Part shown: in pieces, positions 25,863 through 35,333 of the stretch
Layout of the letters: the number at the start of each line of letters is the position of its first letter
How positions within the stretch are numbered: position 1 is the stretch's first letter
NCBI GenBank assembly: GCA_938009275.1
Contig: CALLHY010000002.1
Span: 1 to 64,000, forward strand
From: an uncultured bacterium
GTDB taxonomy: Bacteria > Cloacimonadota > Cloacimonadia > Cloacimonadales > Cloacimonadaceae
Direction: 5' to 3'
DNA: 64,000 nt
The notes under the pieces: model-generated
The model's input: only the letters and a program-made list of their open reading frames with translations
The model's database searches: none
What the model was told of the DNA's origin: nothing
Made by a program: the position numbers and the translations under genes

Positions 25863-26671
25863 TGGAAGACAATAAAGACGCCATCATAAAGGCGAATCTG
25901 GATAAAATTAATCATCGCATAATGGTTATGAGCGGTAAGGGCGGAGTTGGCAAAAGCTTCATTGCCACAAATTTAGCTTATGGTCTTGCCATGCAGGGCA
26001 AGCGGGTGGGTATTTTGGATGCAGACATCCACGGCCCATCTATTGCCAAGCTTACCGGCATCGAAGGCGTGCCGCTTGCCTTTAACCAGGAAAGCGGAAT
26101 GCCCGCACCCATAATGGTGCTTAGCAATCTCTTTGTGCTTTCGGTGGCATCTATGCTAAGCTCAGAGAGCAGTGCGTTAATCTGGCGTGGCCCCATGAAA
26201 ATGGCATTGATAAAGCAGTTCTTTAGTGATTTCGACTGGCCGGAGCTGGACTACCTGATTATTGATTGCCCTCCTGGAACCGGTGATGAACCCCTTAGCA
26301 TTGTGCAAACACTGGTTAAGCTCGATGGAGCGGTGATTGTTACAACCCCACAAGACATTGCCATTTTGGACGTTAAGAAATCCGTTGATTTTGCCGGAAA
26401 GCTGAATTTACCCATTCTGGGCATTGTGGAAAACATGAAGTATTTCCGCTGCCCCAAATGCAACGAAGTAACTCCTATCTTCGTTGGCAATCAGCTTGAA
26501 CAGATGATCTTCGAACACTCCCTGGACATAATTGCCGAACTGGAGATTGAGCCCAAGATAGCCGTTTCGGCAGACGAAGGTAAGCCTTTCATCTATTTCT
26601 ATAACAAGCTTCCTGCTGCGCAAACCTTAATGGACGCGGTGCAAAAGGTTTTGGCCAAAACAGAAGCATAA
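25862..26671 (+). CDS. Mrp/NBP35-type iron-sulfur cluster carrier ATPase
   Basis: 269 residues. The deviant Walker A, GKGGVGKS (25-32), the DADIHGPSIAKLTG stretch, LIIDCPPGTGDEP and the C-terminal FRCPKC (the Cys pair that holds a bridging Fe-S cluster in the dimer) are all typical of Mrp/ApbC. It probably loads Fe-S clusters on apo-proteins in the cytosol. It is the last gene of the cluster and is followed by a strong terminator. Confidence 0.93.
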   Translation: MEDNKDAIIKANLDKINHRIMVMSGKGGVGKSFIATNLAYGLAMQGKRVGILDADIHGPSIAKLTGIEGVPLAFNQESGMPAPIMVLSNLFVLSVASMLSSESSALIWRGPMKMALIKQFFSDFDWPELDYLIIDCPPGTGDEPLSIVQTLVKLDGAVIVTTPQDIAILDVKKSVDFAGKLNLPILGIVENMKYFRCPKCNEVTPIFVGNQLEQMIFEHSLDIIAELEIEPKIAVSADEGKPFIYFYNKLPAAQTLMDAVQKVLAKTEA

Positions 26672-26688
26672 GGTATCTTGGTTAGCAT

Positions 26689-26722
26689 AAAAGCCTGTCG
26701 GATAAACTGACAGGCTTTTTTT
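26689..26722 (+). terminator. Rho-independent terminator of the DUF134-Mrp operon
   Basis: An 11-bp perfect stem (AAAAGCCTGTC with GACAGGCTTTT), 9-nt loop and a T-run of seven. It starts 18 nt after the mrp stop. Confidence 0.9.
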
Positions 26723-27026
26723 ACTGAGTTCAGGCAGATAAGCTACCTGTTGGGATGAGAAATTACTCGCTGTGGTAACGGATTATCTGCATCCCATATC
26801 TGCCTGTTTCCAGGATTAGGAGCTACACTTATCTGCATAGACAATTCGATACCACATAGCACACCACACCACACAGGATACATTACCCGCGATGAGGTTA
26901 TATAGTGAGTAGCGTCTTATCAAGTTACTCAGGTTCAAAAAGAAGTAAGGCAGCTCATTTATCATGATTTAAGGAATGTTTATTGCATTAAATTGGCCTA
27001 GAGAAAAAATTCGAATAGGAGTAAGT
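26723..27026. other. Gene-free leader before the C25 protease
   Basis: About 300 bp with no gene that I can support. A distant inverted pair GCAGATAAG (26734) and CTTATCTGC (26828) is present. No clear promoter is seen; the only strong signal is AGGAG before the ATG at 27027. Confidence 0.4.
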
Positions 27027-30000
27027 ATGACAAACTCGCGTACCCGCTTTGTAATATTGCTATTAGCAATATTACTTATAAGCACGTTCAGCTTTGCCGC
27101 CACTGCGCGCAAGGTTAATTTCTCTAATCTGGGTAACAAGGTTAGCCTTGTTAACAACAATGATTTTGGTTTTGAACTTCAATTCAAGCTACAGGACTTC
27201 AGCCTGGAAGAACTGGATACCAAGGCCGGTAAGTTCGATCAGCTTAGCATCGAAGGCTTTGGTTATTCTGGCCGTATTGGCGAGCCTAAGCTGCCGGTAT
27301 TCAGCAAGCTTATCGCGGTGCCACTTGGTGCCGATGTGCAGGTTGAGTATCTTAACAAGAACCAGCTTGATATCAGCAAGGTTGACACTCAGCTCAGGAA
27401 CAGGATTATGCCTGCCCAACCATCAGTTTCCAAGTCTGCAAATCCCGACATGATTCCCTTTGAATTGGATAGCAGTGCTTACGCGAAAGATGGCTACACC
27501 AATAGTGATATCTTTAAAGTGGAAGAAGTTGGCATCCTGCGCGGTGTTCGCGTGTTCAGGTTCGACTTTGAGCCCATTCAATACAATCCCCAAACCGGTG
27601 ACCTGCGCGTTTGCAGTAATGCCGATATCAGGGTAAAATTTGTAAATCCAGACCTTGCCAGAACAGCTAACCTGATGGCAAAAACCGGATCGGTGGAGTT
27701 TGACGCTCTGTATGGCAAGCTGCTTTACAACTGGCGCGATGGCGAACGTCTGAACGTTAATCGCTATCCCACTAAGATGCTTATACTGTGTCCTCCAGCA
27801 TACACCAGCACGTTACAGCCTTTTGTAGATTGGAAAATCCAACAGGGTTATAATGTAGTGGTTACTACCGTTGGAACAGGAGGGACAGTAGCCAATACCA
27901 CTGCTGCCATAAATACCTATATGGCTGGTGTGTGGAGTGCCGCTACTGCGCAAGACCCTGCACCTACCTATCTGTTGATTGTAGGTGATACTTCCACCAG
28001 CGGAAACAACATCATAGCCAATACCGGTTCGGCAGGCTCTCACGTTACCGATCTTAACTACGTGCGCTTGCAAGGTACAGACTATCTTCCAGAAATGTAT
28101 TATGGTAGGTTTTCGGTTTCCTCAACCACCGAACTGACCAATATCGTAAACAAATCTGTCACCTTCCAAAAAACAGCCATGCCCGATCTAAGCTATTTGG
28201 GCAAGGCAGTAATGATTGCCGGTGTGGATGCTTCTTATGCGCCTACCTATGGCAATGGAGCTATAAACTATGGAACCACCCACTATTTCAATACTGGTAA
28301 TGGGATAACTTCCGACACATACCTGTATCCTGCTTCAGGCAGTAGCGATGCACAGATTATCGCCAATGCCAATGAAGGAAGAGGATATATGAACTACACA
28401 GCTCACGGCAGCGAGACTTCCTGGGCTGATCCCACTTTCACCGTTAGCGATGTAAACGCCATGACCAACACTGCCAAGTATGGCGTGATGGTTGGTAACT
28501 GCTGCGTAACCAATGCCTTTGGAACATCAGTTTGCTTTGGTGAATCGATTATCCGCAAAGCCAATGCAGGTGGTGTAAACTATATTGGCGGTACAAACAA
28601 TACCTATTGGGACGAAGACTACTGGTGGGGAATAGGATATAAAACCCCCATTCAAGCTACTGCACATGCCTACAGTGCTTCCACACTGGGAGCTTATGAC
28701 GCCATGTTCCACAGCCACGGTGAAGCCTTTAGCAATTGGGCTACAACTGTGGGCGAGATAAACATTATGGGTAATAGCGCGGTTGAGCAGAGCACAAGTA
28801 GCAGAAAACCCTATTATTGGGAAATCTATTCCATCATGGGTGATCCCTCAACCATGCCCTATCTTGGAGTTCCCACGGTTAATACTGCCACTTTCCCCTC
28901 AACAATTCTTATAGGTGCCACCTCCATCACAGTAACCGCAGCACCCTATTCCAGAGTAGCTCTTAGTATGGGCGGTGTGTTATATGGAACCGATCTGGTA
29001 CCGTCAGGTGGCTCATTAACTCTTCCTATAACCCCATTCAGCAACGTGGGAACAGCTCAATTGGTGATTACGGCAAATCAGAAGATTACCAGAATTGAGA
29101 ATATCACCATTGCTCCAAACAGTGGCCCTTATATGACTGTTGATGCCAATACCTACAACGATGCCAATAACAGCGTTGCAGAATATAACGAGCAAGGTAG
29201 ATTCAGTACTACTTTCAAGAATGTTGGCTCACAGGCTGTGTCAAACGTTACGGCAACCCTCACCTGCAGCACTCCCGGCATAAGCATTGTGGATGGAACA
29301 GAAACCATAGCCTCTCTGGCAGCCGGTGCTTCAGTAGCAAGAAGCAATGCCTTTAGCTTCAATGTTGCCAACAACATCGTAAATCAGCTTTCTGCCAGCT
29401 TCACCATCACCATGGTAAGCGGAGCAAATACCTGGGAACACAGCTTTACTCAATTGTTCAATGCCCCTGCATTGGCTTTTGGTAATATGATGGTAAGTGA
29501 CCCTACTGGAAACAACAATAACCGTCTTGATCCCGGCGAAACTGTTACCATCACCCTGCCGCTAAACAACACGGGTGCAGCCGCATCGCCTTCTGGATCG
29601 GCAACTCTTAGCAGCCCAACCAGCGGTATCACCATCAATACCGGCACAGCAAACTATAGCTCAATTGCAGCAGGTGGAACCACCAATCTAAGCTTCAGCA
29701 TTACTGCCTCTGCCGGAATGAGCATTGGCCAGGTAGCTAACCTTGCTTTTGCCACCACAGCCGGAGCATATACTGCCAGCAAAAACGAAACCACCACGGT
29801 TGGCATTATAATTGAGGACTTTGAAACAGGTAACTTCAATGCCTTCCCATGGGTGCAGAGCACCATCCCCTGGACAATAGACAATTCAGGTGCTTACGCA
29901 GGTACTTATGCTGCCAGGAGCGGAGTGATTACCGCAAGTGGCAACACATCCATGCAAACTACCAGAGTTCTTACAACCAGTGGAACACTTAGCTTCTACT

Positions 30001-33000
30001 ATAAAGTATCTTCGGAATCTGGCTATGACTTCCTGAAGTTCTCCATCGATGGAGTTCAGCAGAACCAATGGTCAGGAACAGTTGACTGGACACAGGCTAC
30101 TTATACACTGGCTGCCGGAACCAGAGTGCTGAAGTGGGAATACACCAAGGATACCAGCGTTGATAGCGGTAGTGACTGTGCCTGGGTGGACAACATCGTC
30201 TTCCCAGCCTCCACAGTTCCCAGCAGCTTCAATCCTCCCACAAACTTTACCGTTACAGCCAGTCATGCAGTGGCAAATCTTAGCTGGAGTGCCCCAACAT
30301 CTGGCACCCCCACCGGCTATAAGATTTACAAAAACAGCAGTCTGCTTACCACCATCACTGGTCTGTCTTACTCAGACACAGCAGTTAGCAATGGCACCAG
30401 CTATTCCTATTATGTAAAGGCTGCCTATTCCGGTGGTGATTCCGATGCTACCAACACTATCTCCGTAACGCCCAATGCTGTAGCACCTACAAATCTCACG
30501 GCAACCCCGGGTAATGGATTGGTAGTATTGTCTTGGACAGCCGCTACCGGCAGAGGCATAGATGAAGCCATAGATAGCAAAGATAATCGCGCTATTAGCG
30601 GATATCGAGTATATCGCAATGGCTCGTCCATTGCCAACGTAAGCGTAGCGAACTACACCGATACAGGACTAAGCAACGGAACCAGCTATTCTTATTATGT
30701 AACTACAGTTTATGCAAATCCTGCCGGTGAATCCGCTGCATCAAACACCGTTTCTGCTACTCCTGATGTAGTGATGGAAGCCATTATTGGTAATGGCACA
30801 GCAGTTACAGGCACCCAGGCTGGGTCTCCCGTGAACGTGTATTATAAGAGCTTGCATGGTCAATCTATCTATACAATGGCAGATTTGAACAATGCAGGAG
30901 TATTTGGCCCCATTTACATCACTCAATTAGGCTTCAATATCACTGGCTTACCCACAAGAGCAATGCCCAACTTCATCGTTAGAATGAAGCATACTGCGCA
31001 AGCAGACGTTGCCAGTGCCTGGGTAACTGTTGATGAGACCAATGTGGTGTATTCAAATGCATCATATCTGCCCACTGTGACCGGATATAACATGTACACT
31101 CTTAACAGCCCATTCTTATGGAATGGAACAGATAACATCGTTATCGACACTGCCTTTGGCGTATTTTCAGAGGCTTATGCATCAACCGGGCAAGTTGAAT
31201 ATACCACTGTTACCGGTGGTTACAGGTTTGGCAGAAGCGACACAGTGGATCAAACTAATCTATTCACTGGCACCAACACTGCCACTACACGTCCCAATGT
31301 GAAGCTTATCCTGGCTCCCGCAACCACCAATCCTCAGATTAGCGTTAGCCCAACCACACTCAGCTACGGGTCTGTTGCCGTTGGAACCAGCAGTACACAG
31401 AACATCAGCATCACCAACGTAGGTGGCGGCACCTTAAGCGGAACCATTACCACCCCCACTGGTTATAACGTTGTGGCAAGAAGCAGCAACGACAAAGCCA
31501 CCTTGAACTTTAGTTTGGGCGAAGGGGAGTCTAGAGCTTACAACATTAGCTTTGCTCCCACAGCAGCCACAAGTTATAATGCTAACGTGGTTATCTCAAG
31601 CAACAGCGAAACTTTGGGTACCATCAATGTAGCAGTTACCGGCACAGGATATGTTCCTCCTACCATGGTGGTAGATGCCGAAACTATTGCTGCTGCTCTT
31701 ATGCAGGGTGAAGAAGGTTCAGATAGCTTCTCCATTAGCAATACTGGAAGCCAGAGTTTGAACTACAGCATTGGCCTTTCGGAAGTACGTAACAGAGCTG
31801 AGCTAACATCCAAGACCGCCCATAAGGTAAACTTGGGTAAAAACATCACTGGCTCTACACTTGTTCTGGATACAGAACTATTCATTCCCGGAGCATCCCA
31901 GGATTGGACATTTACTGCTACCAATGCCAGCCCGGATTCTGACTGGATGAAGTATGTAATAATAGAATTCCCTGCCGGGGTAATTGTAAACAGCGCAACA
32001 AATTTTGTTGGCGGAGACGGCGGGGAAATGGCTCCCGACGTTACATCAGGCACAGGTGTTACCATCACTTGGTTTGGTGAAACCTCCAGCAACTGGGGCG
32101 TAATCTACGGCAATGGAGACACTGCTGTTGCAACGGTGAATGTTAGCGTTCCCGCCGGTTATGGCTCCACCATGAACATTCCTTACACCCTTACTGGTGA
32201 TGGCTATGGAGAAGACCCCCATACTTTAGAAGGCAGCATAGCTCTCGAAGCAGACGCTCCTCCTGTCTCTTGGGTTAGTGTCTCTCCTCTGTCCGGCACA
32301 ATCACCGGCGGTGGCGTGGCTACTATTACCGCAGACTTCTCTGCTGTTGGCATGGAAGCTGGATTGTATGAAGCACTGCTGAGCATCACTTCCAATGATC
32401 CCGTAAATCCCTTACAGACAGTTCAGGTACTTATGGAAGTATTTGCCGGAAACCGTCCTCCTCAGATCACACTACCAGAAAGCTTCACTTTCGAGAAAAA
32501 TGGCAGCCTTACTCAAAGTTTCGCTTCATACATTAGCGATCCAGATGCTGATCCATTAACCCTGTCCTACACCTGCAGCAGCAACATAACTGTTGATATC
32601 AGCGGAAGCAGCGTAACCATTGGTGCAGCCGAGAACTATGTCGGCACAGAAACTGTTACCTTCACAGTTAGTGATGGTGAGTTCTTTATCCACGACAATG
32701 TGGATGTAATAGTTACTCCCACAGAGATGCCAACCTGGGAACCTGTGGTTTATCCCACCAATCCTGCTACTGTGTATGCAGTAGTTACCATCGATGGCAT
32801 CCCTGCGCAGCTTAATGACATGGTTGCAGCCTTCGTGGGTGACGAATGCCGCGCAACTGGCGAGATTGTGATGATAGACCGCGCCGTGGCACACACCACT
32901 CTGGTAGTTAATCTTGCCGCTTCGGGCGAAACAGTTAGCTTCAAGATCTATTCTTACTCAACCGATACCATCTACCCTGTGCAGGAAGAGATGGCTATGA

Positions 33001-33293
33001 ACACGGGTGTAGTGTATGGTGAAACTGAGCCTGTTCCTTTGAATGGAACCATGGACCTGTTTATCGCCAGCCCAGCAGTAGCTATCCAAAGCACCGAAGG
33101 CGGAGCAAGACTTAGCTGGAATGCTGTAACGCATGCCAACAGCTATAGAATCTATACTTGCAACGAGCCTTATGGCGAATACACATATATCGGATCTACC
33201 GATAGCCTTATCTGGGATATCACGCCCACAGCGGACAAGATGTTCTTCAAGGTTATAGCAGAAAAGATCATCCCCACAAAGGCATCAAAATGA
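27027..33293 (+). CDS. Giant secreted C25 (gingipain-like) cysteine protease with multiple beta-sandwich domains
   Basis: 2,088 residues from the ATG at 27027, which has AGGAG and a clean signal peptide (MTNSRTRFVILLLAILLISTFSFA); the frame extended to 26976 is not needed. After a propeptide-like N-terminal ~230 residues comes a peptidase C25 domain. Its catalytic His is likely H460 in NYTAHGSETSW and its Cys likely C493 in GNCCVTNAFG. Downstream are beta-rich modules: an adhesin/MAM-like segment (IIEDFETGNFNAFPW...), two fibronectin III domains (PTNFTVTASHAVANLSWSAP; PTNLTATPGNGLVVLSW), an ASPM/choice-of-anchor-like repeat (SVSPTTLSYGSVAVGTSST), and a cadherin-like one (FTFEKNGSLTQSFASYISDPDADPLTL). 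The end is a fibronectin-like module finishing VIAEK... and not a standard T9SS signal. It overlaps the M14 gene by 4 nt. Confidence 0.88.
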   Translation: MTNSRTRFVILLLAILLISTFSFAATARKVNFSNLGNKVSLVNNNDFGFELQFKLQDFSLEELDTKAGKFDQLSIEGFGYSGRIGEPKLPVFSKLIAVPLGADVQVEYLNKNQLDISKVDTQLRNRIMPAQPSVSKSANPDMIPFELDSSAYAKDGYTNSDIFKVEEVGILRGVRVFRFDFEPIQYNPQTGDLRVCSNADIRVKFVNPDLARTANLMAKTGSVEFDALYGKLLYNWRDGERLNVNRYPTKMLILCPPAYTSTLQPFVDWKIQQGYNVVVTTVGTGGTVANTTAAINTYMAGVWSAATAQDPAPTYLLIVGDTSTSGNNIIANTGSAGSHVTDLNYVRLQGTDYLPEMYYGRFSVSSTTELTNIVNKSVTFQKTAMPDLSYLGKAVMIAGVDASYAPTYGNGAINYGTTHYFNTGNGITSDTYLYPASGSSDAQIIANANEGRGYMNYTAHGSETSWADPTFTVSDVNAMTNTAKYGVMVGNCCVTNAFGTSVCFGESIIRKANAGGVNYIGGTNNTYWDEDYWWGIGYKTPIQATAHAYSASTLGAYDAMFHSHGEAFSNWATTVGEINIMGNSAVEQSTSSRKPYYWEIYSIMGDPSTMPYLGVPTVNTATFPSTILIGATSITVTAAPYSRVALSMGGVLYGTDLVPSGGSLTLPITPFSNVGTAQLVITANQKITRIENITIAPNSGPYMTVDANTYNDANNSVAEYNEQGRFSTTFKNVGSQAVSNVTATLTCSTPGISIVDGTETIASLAAGASVARSNAFSFNVANNIVNQLSASFTITMVSGANTWEHSFTQLFNAPALAFGNMMVSDPTGNNNNRLDPGETVTITLPLNNTGAAASPSGSATLSSPTSGITINTGTANYSSIAAGGTTNLSFSITASAGMSIGQVANLAFATTAGAYTASKNETTTVGIIIEDFETGNFNAFPWVQSTIPWTIDNSGAYAGTYAARSGVITASGNTSMQTTRVLTTSGTLSFYYKVSSESGYDFLKFSIDGVQQNQWSGTVDWTQATYTLAAGTRVLKWEYTKDTSVDSGSDCAWVDNIVFPASTVPSSFNPPTNFTVTASHAVANLSWSAPTSGTPTGYKIYKNSSLLTTITGLSYSDTAVSNGTSYSYYVKAAYSGGDSDATNTISVTPNAVAPTNLTATPGNGLVVLSWTAATGRGIDEAIDSKDNRAISGYRVYRNGSSIANVSVANYTDTGLSNGTSYSYYVTTVYANPAGESAASNTVSATPDVVMEAIIGNGTAVTGTQAGSPVNVYYKSLHGQSIYTMADLNNAGVFGPIYITQLGFNITGLPTRAMPNFIVRMKHTAQADVASAWVTVDETNVVYSNASYLPTVTGYNMYTLNSPFLWNGTDNIVIDTAFGVFSEAYASTGQVEYTTVTGGYRFGRSDTVDQTNLFTGTNTATTRPNVKLILAPATTNPQISVSPTTLSYGSVAVGTSSTQNISITNVGGGTLSGTITTPTGYNVVARSSNDKATLNFSLGEGESRAYNISFAPTAATSYNANVVISSNSETLGTINVAVTGTGYVPPTMVVDAETIAAALMQGEEGSDSFSISNTGSQSLNYSIGLSEVRNRAELTSKTAHKVNLGKNITGSTLVLDTELFIPGASQDWTFTATNASPDSDWMKYVIIEFPAGVIVNSATNFVGGDGGEMAPDVTSGTGVTITWFGETSSNWGVIYGNGDTAVATVNVSVPAGYGSTMNIPYTLTGDGYGEDPHTLEGSIALEADAPPVSWVSVSPLSGTITGGGVATITADFSAVGMEAGLYEALLSITSNDPVNPLQTVQVLMEVFAGNRPPQITLPESFTFEKNGSLTQSFASYISDPDADPLTLSYTCSSNITVDISGSSVTIGAAENYVGTETVTFTVSDGEFFIHDNVDVIVTPTEMPTWEPVVYPTNPATVYAVVTIDGIPAQLNDMVAAFVGDECRATGEIVMIDRAVAHTTLVVNLAASGETVSFKIYSYSTDTIYPVQEEMAMNTGVVYGETEPVPLNGTMDLFIASPAVAIQSTEGGARLSWNAVTHANSYRIYTCNEPYGEYTYIGSTDSLIWDITPTADKMFFKVIAEKIIPTKASK

Positions 33294-35152
33294 AAAGAAT
33301 AGCAATAATACTCCTGTTGGCAGCCCTATCTTTAGGGCTGTCGGCTAGGGGATTTACTCAATACTATTTTCAGTTCGAAGTGAAAGACAAAGCTGAGCTG
33401 AGAAACATAAGCAATATGATCTCCATAGATAACGTTAAGGGCAACTGGGTATTTGCCTATGCCAACGACGATGAATGGAAAGCCTTTCAAGAGCTGGGTT
33501 ACAAAACCCGGCTCTTGCCGGCTCCCTCCAGCCTGATCGAACCTGTTATGAGTCGCTCTGTTGGTCAGGCCAAGCTATGGGATAGCTATCCAACTTACGA
33601 AACCTATGTCTCTATGATGTACGCATTCGCTTCCAGCTATCCAAACTTATGCCAGATAGTTGATGCCGGAACCACGGTTAATGGACGTCAGATTCTTTTT
33701 GCCAAAATATCCGATAATGTATCAACCCACGAAGCAGAACCGGAAGTGCTTTATACCAGCACTATGCATGGTGACGAGACGGTTAGCTACATATTAATGC
33801 TCCGCCTGATAGACACATTGCTCAGTAGCTATGGAAGCAATCCCAGAATTACCAATATTGTTAACAGCATGGAACTGTGGATTAGCCCCAATACTAATCC
33901 CGATGGCACTTATTACGGTGGTAATTCCTCGGTAAGTGGTGCCCGACGCGCTAATGCCAACGGCTATGACCTGAACCGTAACTATCCTGATCCCAGTGGT
34001 AATCAATACTCAGGCGCTCCTCGCCAAATTGAAACCACACACATGATAAACCTTGCCAACAGCAAGCACTTTGTGTTTGGGGCAAACTTCCATGGTGGGG
34101 CAGAGGTGGTGAACTATCCTTGGGATTTAACCTACACTCTGCACCCAGACGATGCCTGGTATCAAACCAGCAGTTTCGCCTATGCCAATAGCGCGAAAGC
34201 CAACGGCCCCAGCGGCTATTTTACTGGAATCGACGCCAGTGGTATCACCAATGGTGCTGTGTGGTATCTGGTGGATGGCGGAAGACAAGATTGGATGAAC
34301 TATACTGTAGGTTGCCGGGAAGTAACTATCGAAGTTAGTAACACAAAACTACCCGCAGCCTCAACCCTCCCAAACTACTGGAACTACAATTATGATGCCA
34401 TGCTTAGCCATCTGGAGCAATCGCTATACGGCGTTCACGGCATTGTAACTGATTACAACGGTAACCCCCTGAGTGCTACTATTAGTGTTGCCCAGATTAC
34501 CGGAGATTACACCAATATTACCACAGACCCAGCTCACGGCGATTTCTATCGCTATCTGAATCCCGGCACTTACACCTTCACCATTTCCGCTTCAGGATTT
34601 CCCGATAAGGTGATAAACAACGTGGTAGTTAATGCCAATAGCAAAACTACGCTAAATGTAGTGATGGGTGAAGCCCCCCATTCGCAAAGCATCAGCCTGC
34701 AACCTGGCTGGAACCTGATGAGCTTCAATATTGATCTGGGCGCGAATACGTTTAACAGCGTTTTTGATGCCAATTTACGACAGATTAAGGACAATCGACA
34801 AACTTACTCTCCGCAAATGGCATCCCACTTCAATACCCTGCCTGCTCTAAGCACGGCAAAGGGCTATTGGGTAAATAACAACAGCTCTTCCACCCTGAAT
34901 ATAACAGGTCAATTGCTAAATAGTGGCAGCAATCCACAGTCACTGAATGCCGGATGGAACCTGGTGGCTTATCTACCCGATACTGCCATGTCTGTCAGCT
35001 CTGCCTTTAGCAGCATCTCTTCGCAACTGCAGGAAGTGAGAGACATCAATTCATCCTGGATAGCCGGTAGCGGCGGAAGCCTAAGCCAGCTTAGCCCCGG
35101 CAAAGCGTATTGGGTAAAAGTATCTACCCCTTGCACTTTGTTATATCCATAA
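33290..35152 (+). CDS. Secreted M14 zinc carboxypeptidase with C-terminal beta domains
   Basis: 620 residues with a signal peptide (MKRIAIILLLAALSLGLSA). The M14 active site is complete: zinc ligands His160 and Glu163 (MHGDE) and His268 (NFHGG), DLNRNYP (Arg230 binding the substrate carboxylate) and catalytic Glu348 (VTIEVS). A carboxypeptidase-regulatory-like domain follows (HGIVTDYNGNPLSATISV). The last ~150 residues hold two tandem copies of a module marked by PGWNLMSF/AGWNLVAY and later AKGYWV/GKAYWV. The gene is translationally coupled to the C25 protease, suggesting joint extracellular protein digestion. A hairpin follows 26 nt downstream. Confidence 0.92.
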   Translation: MKRIAIILLLAALSLGLSARGFTQYYFQFEVKDKAELRNISNMISIDNVKGNWVFAYANDDEWKAFQELGYKTRLLPAPSSLIEPVMSRSVGQAKLWDSYPTYETYVSMMYAFASSYPNLCQIVDAGTTVNGRQILFAKISDNVSTHEAEPEVLYTSTMHGDETVSYILMLRLIDTLLSSYGSNPRITNIVNSMELWISPNTNPDGTYYGGNSSVSGARRANANGYDLNRNYPDPSGNQYSGAPRQIETTHMINLANSKHFVFGANFHGGAEVVNYPWDLTYTLHPDDAWYQTSSFAYANSAKANGPSGYFTGIDASGITNGAVWYLVDGGRQDWMNYTVGCREVTIEVSNTKLPAASTLPNYWNYNYDAMLSHLEQSLYGVHGIVTDYNGNPLSATISVAQITGDYTNITTDPAHGDFYRYLNPGTYTFTISASGFPDKVINNVVVNANSKTTLNVVMGEAPHSQSISLQPGWNLMSFNIDLGANTFNSVFDANLRQIKDNRQTYSPQMASHFNTLPALSTAKGYWVNNNSSSTLNITGQLLNSGSNPQSLNAGWNLVAYLPDTAMSVSSAFSSISSQLQEVRDINSSWIAGSGGSLSQLSPGKAYWVKVSTPCTLLYP

Positions 35153-35177
35153 GTAATAATACCACTTACATACTACA

Positions 35178-35200
35178 AAGGGCGGGATAATCCCGCCCTT
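35178..35200. terminator. Bidirectional hairpin between convergent M14 and MFS genes
   Basis: A perfect 10-bp GC-rich stem (AAGGGCGGGA/TCCCGCCCTT) with a TAA loop. There is no good T-run on either side, so it may stabilise 3' ends as much as terminate. Confidence 0.6.
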
Positions 35201-35333
35201 AATCATAGCCGGGCAACAGACTAAGTAGCTCCTGCAAAAGTGAAGCAGAGAAGTTTACAGCTATGTTGAAGCAAATCGATGATATGGAGACTCAGTAAAA
35301 CAAGCAAAGTGTTAATACCTTGCTTATTCTTTG

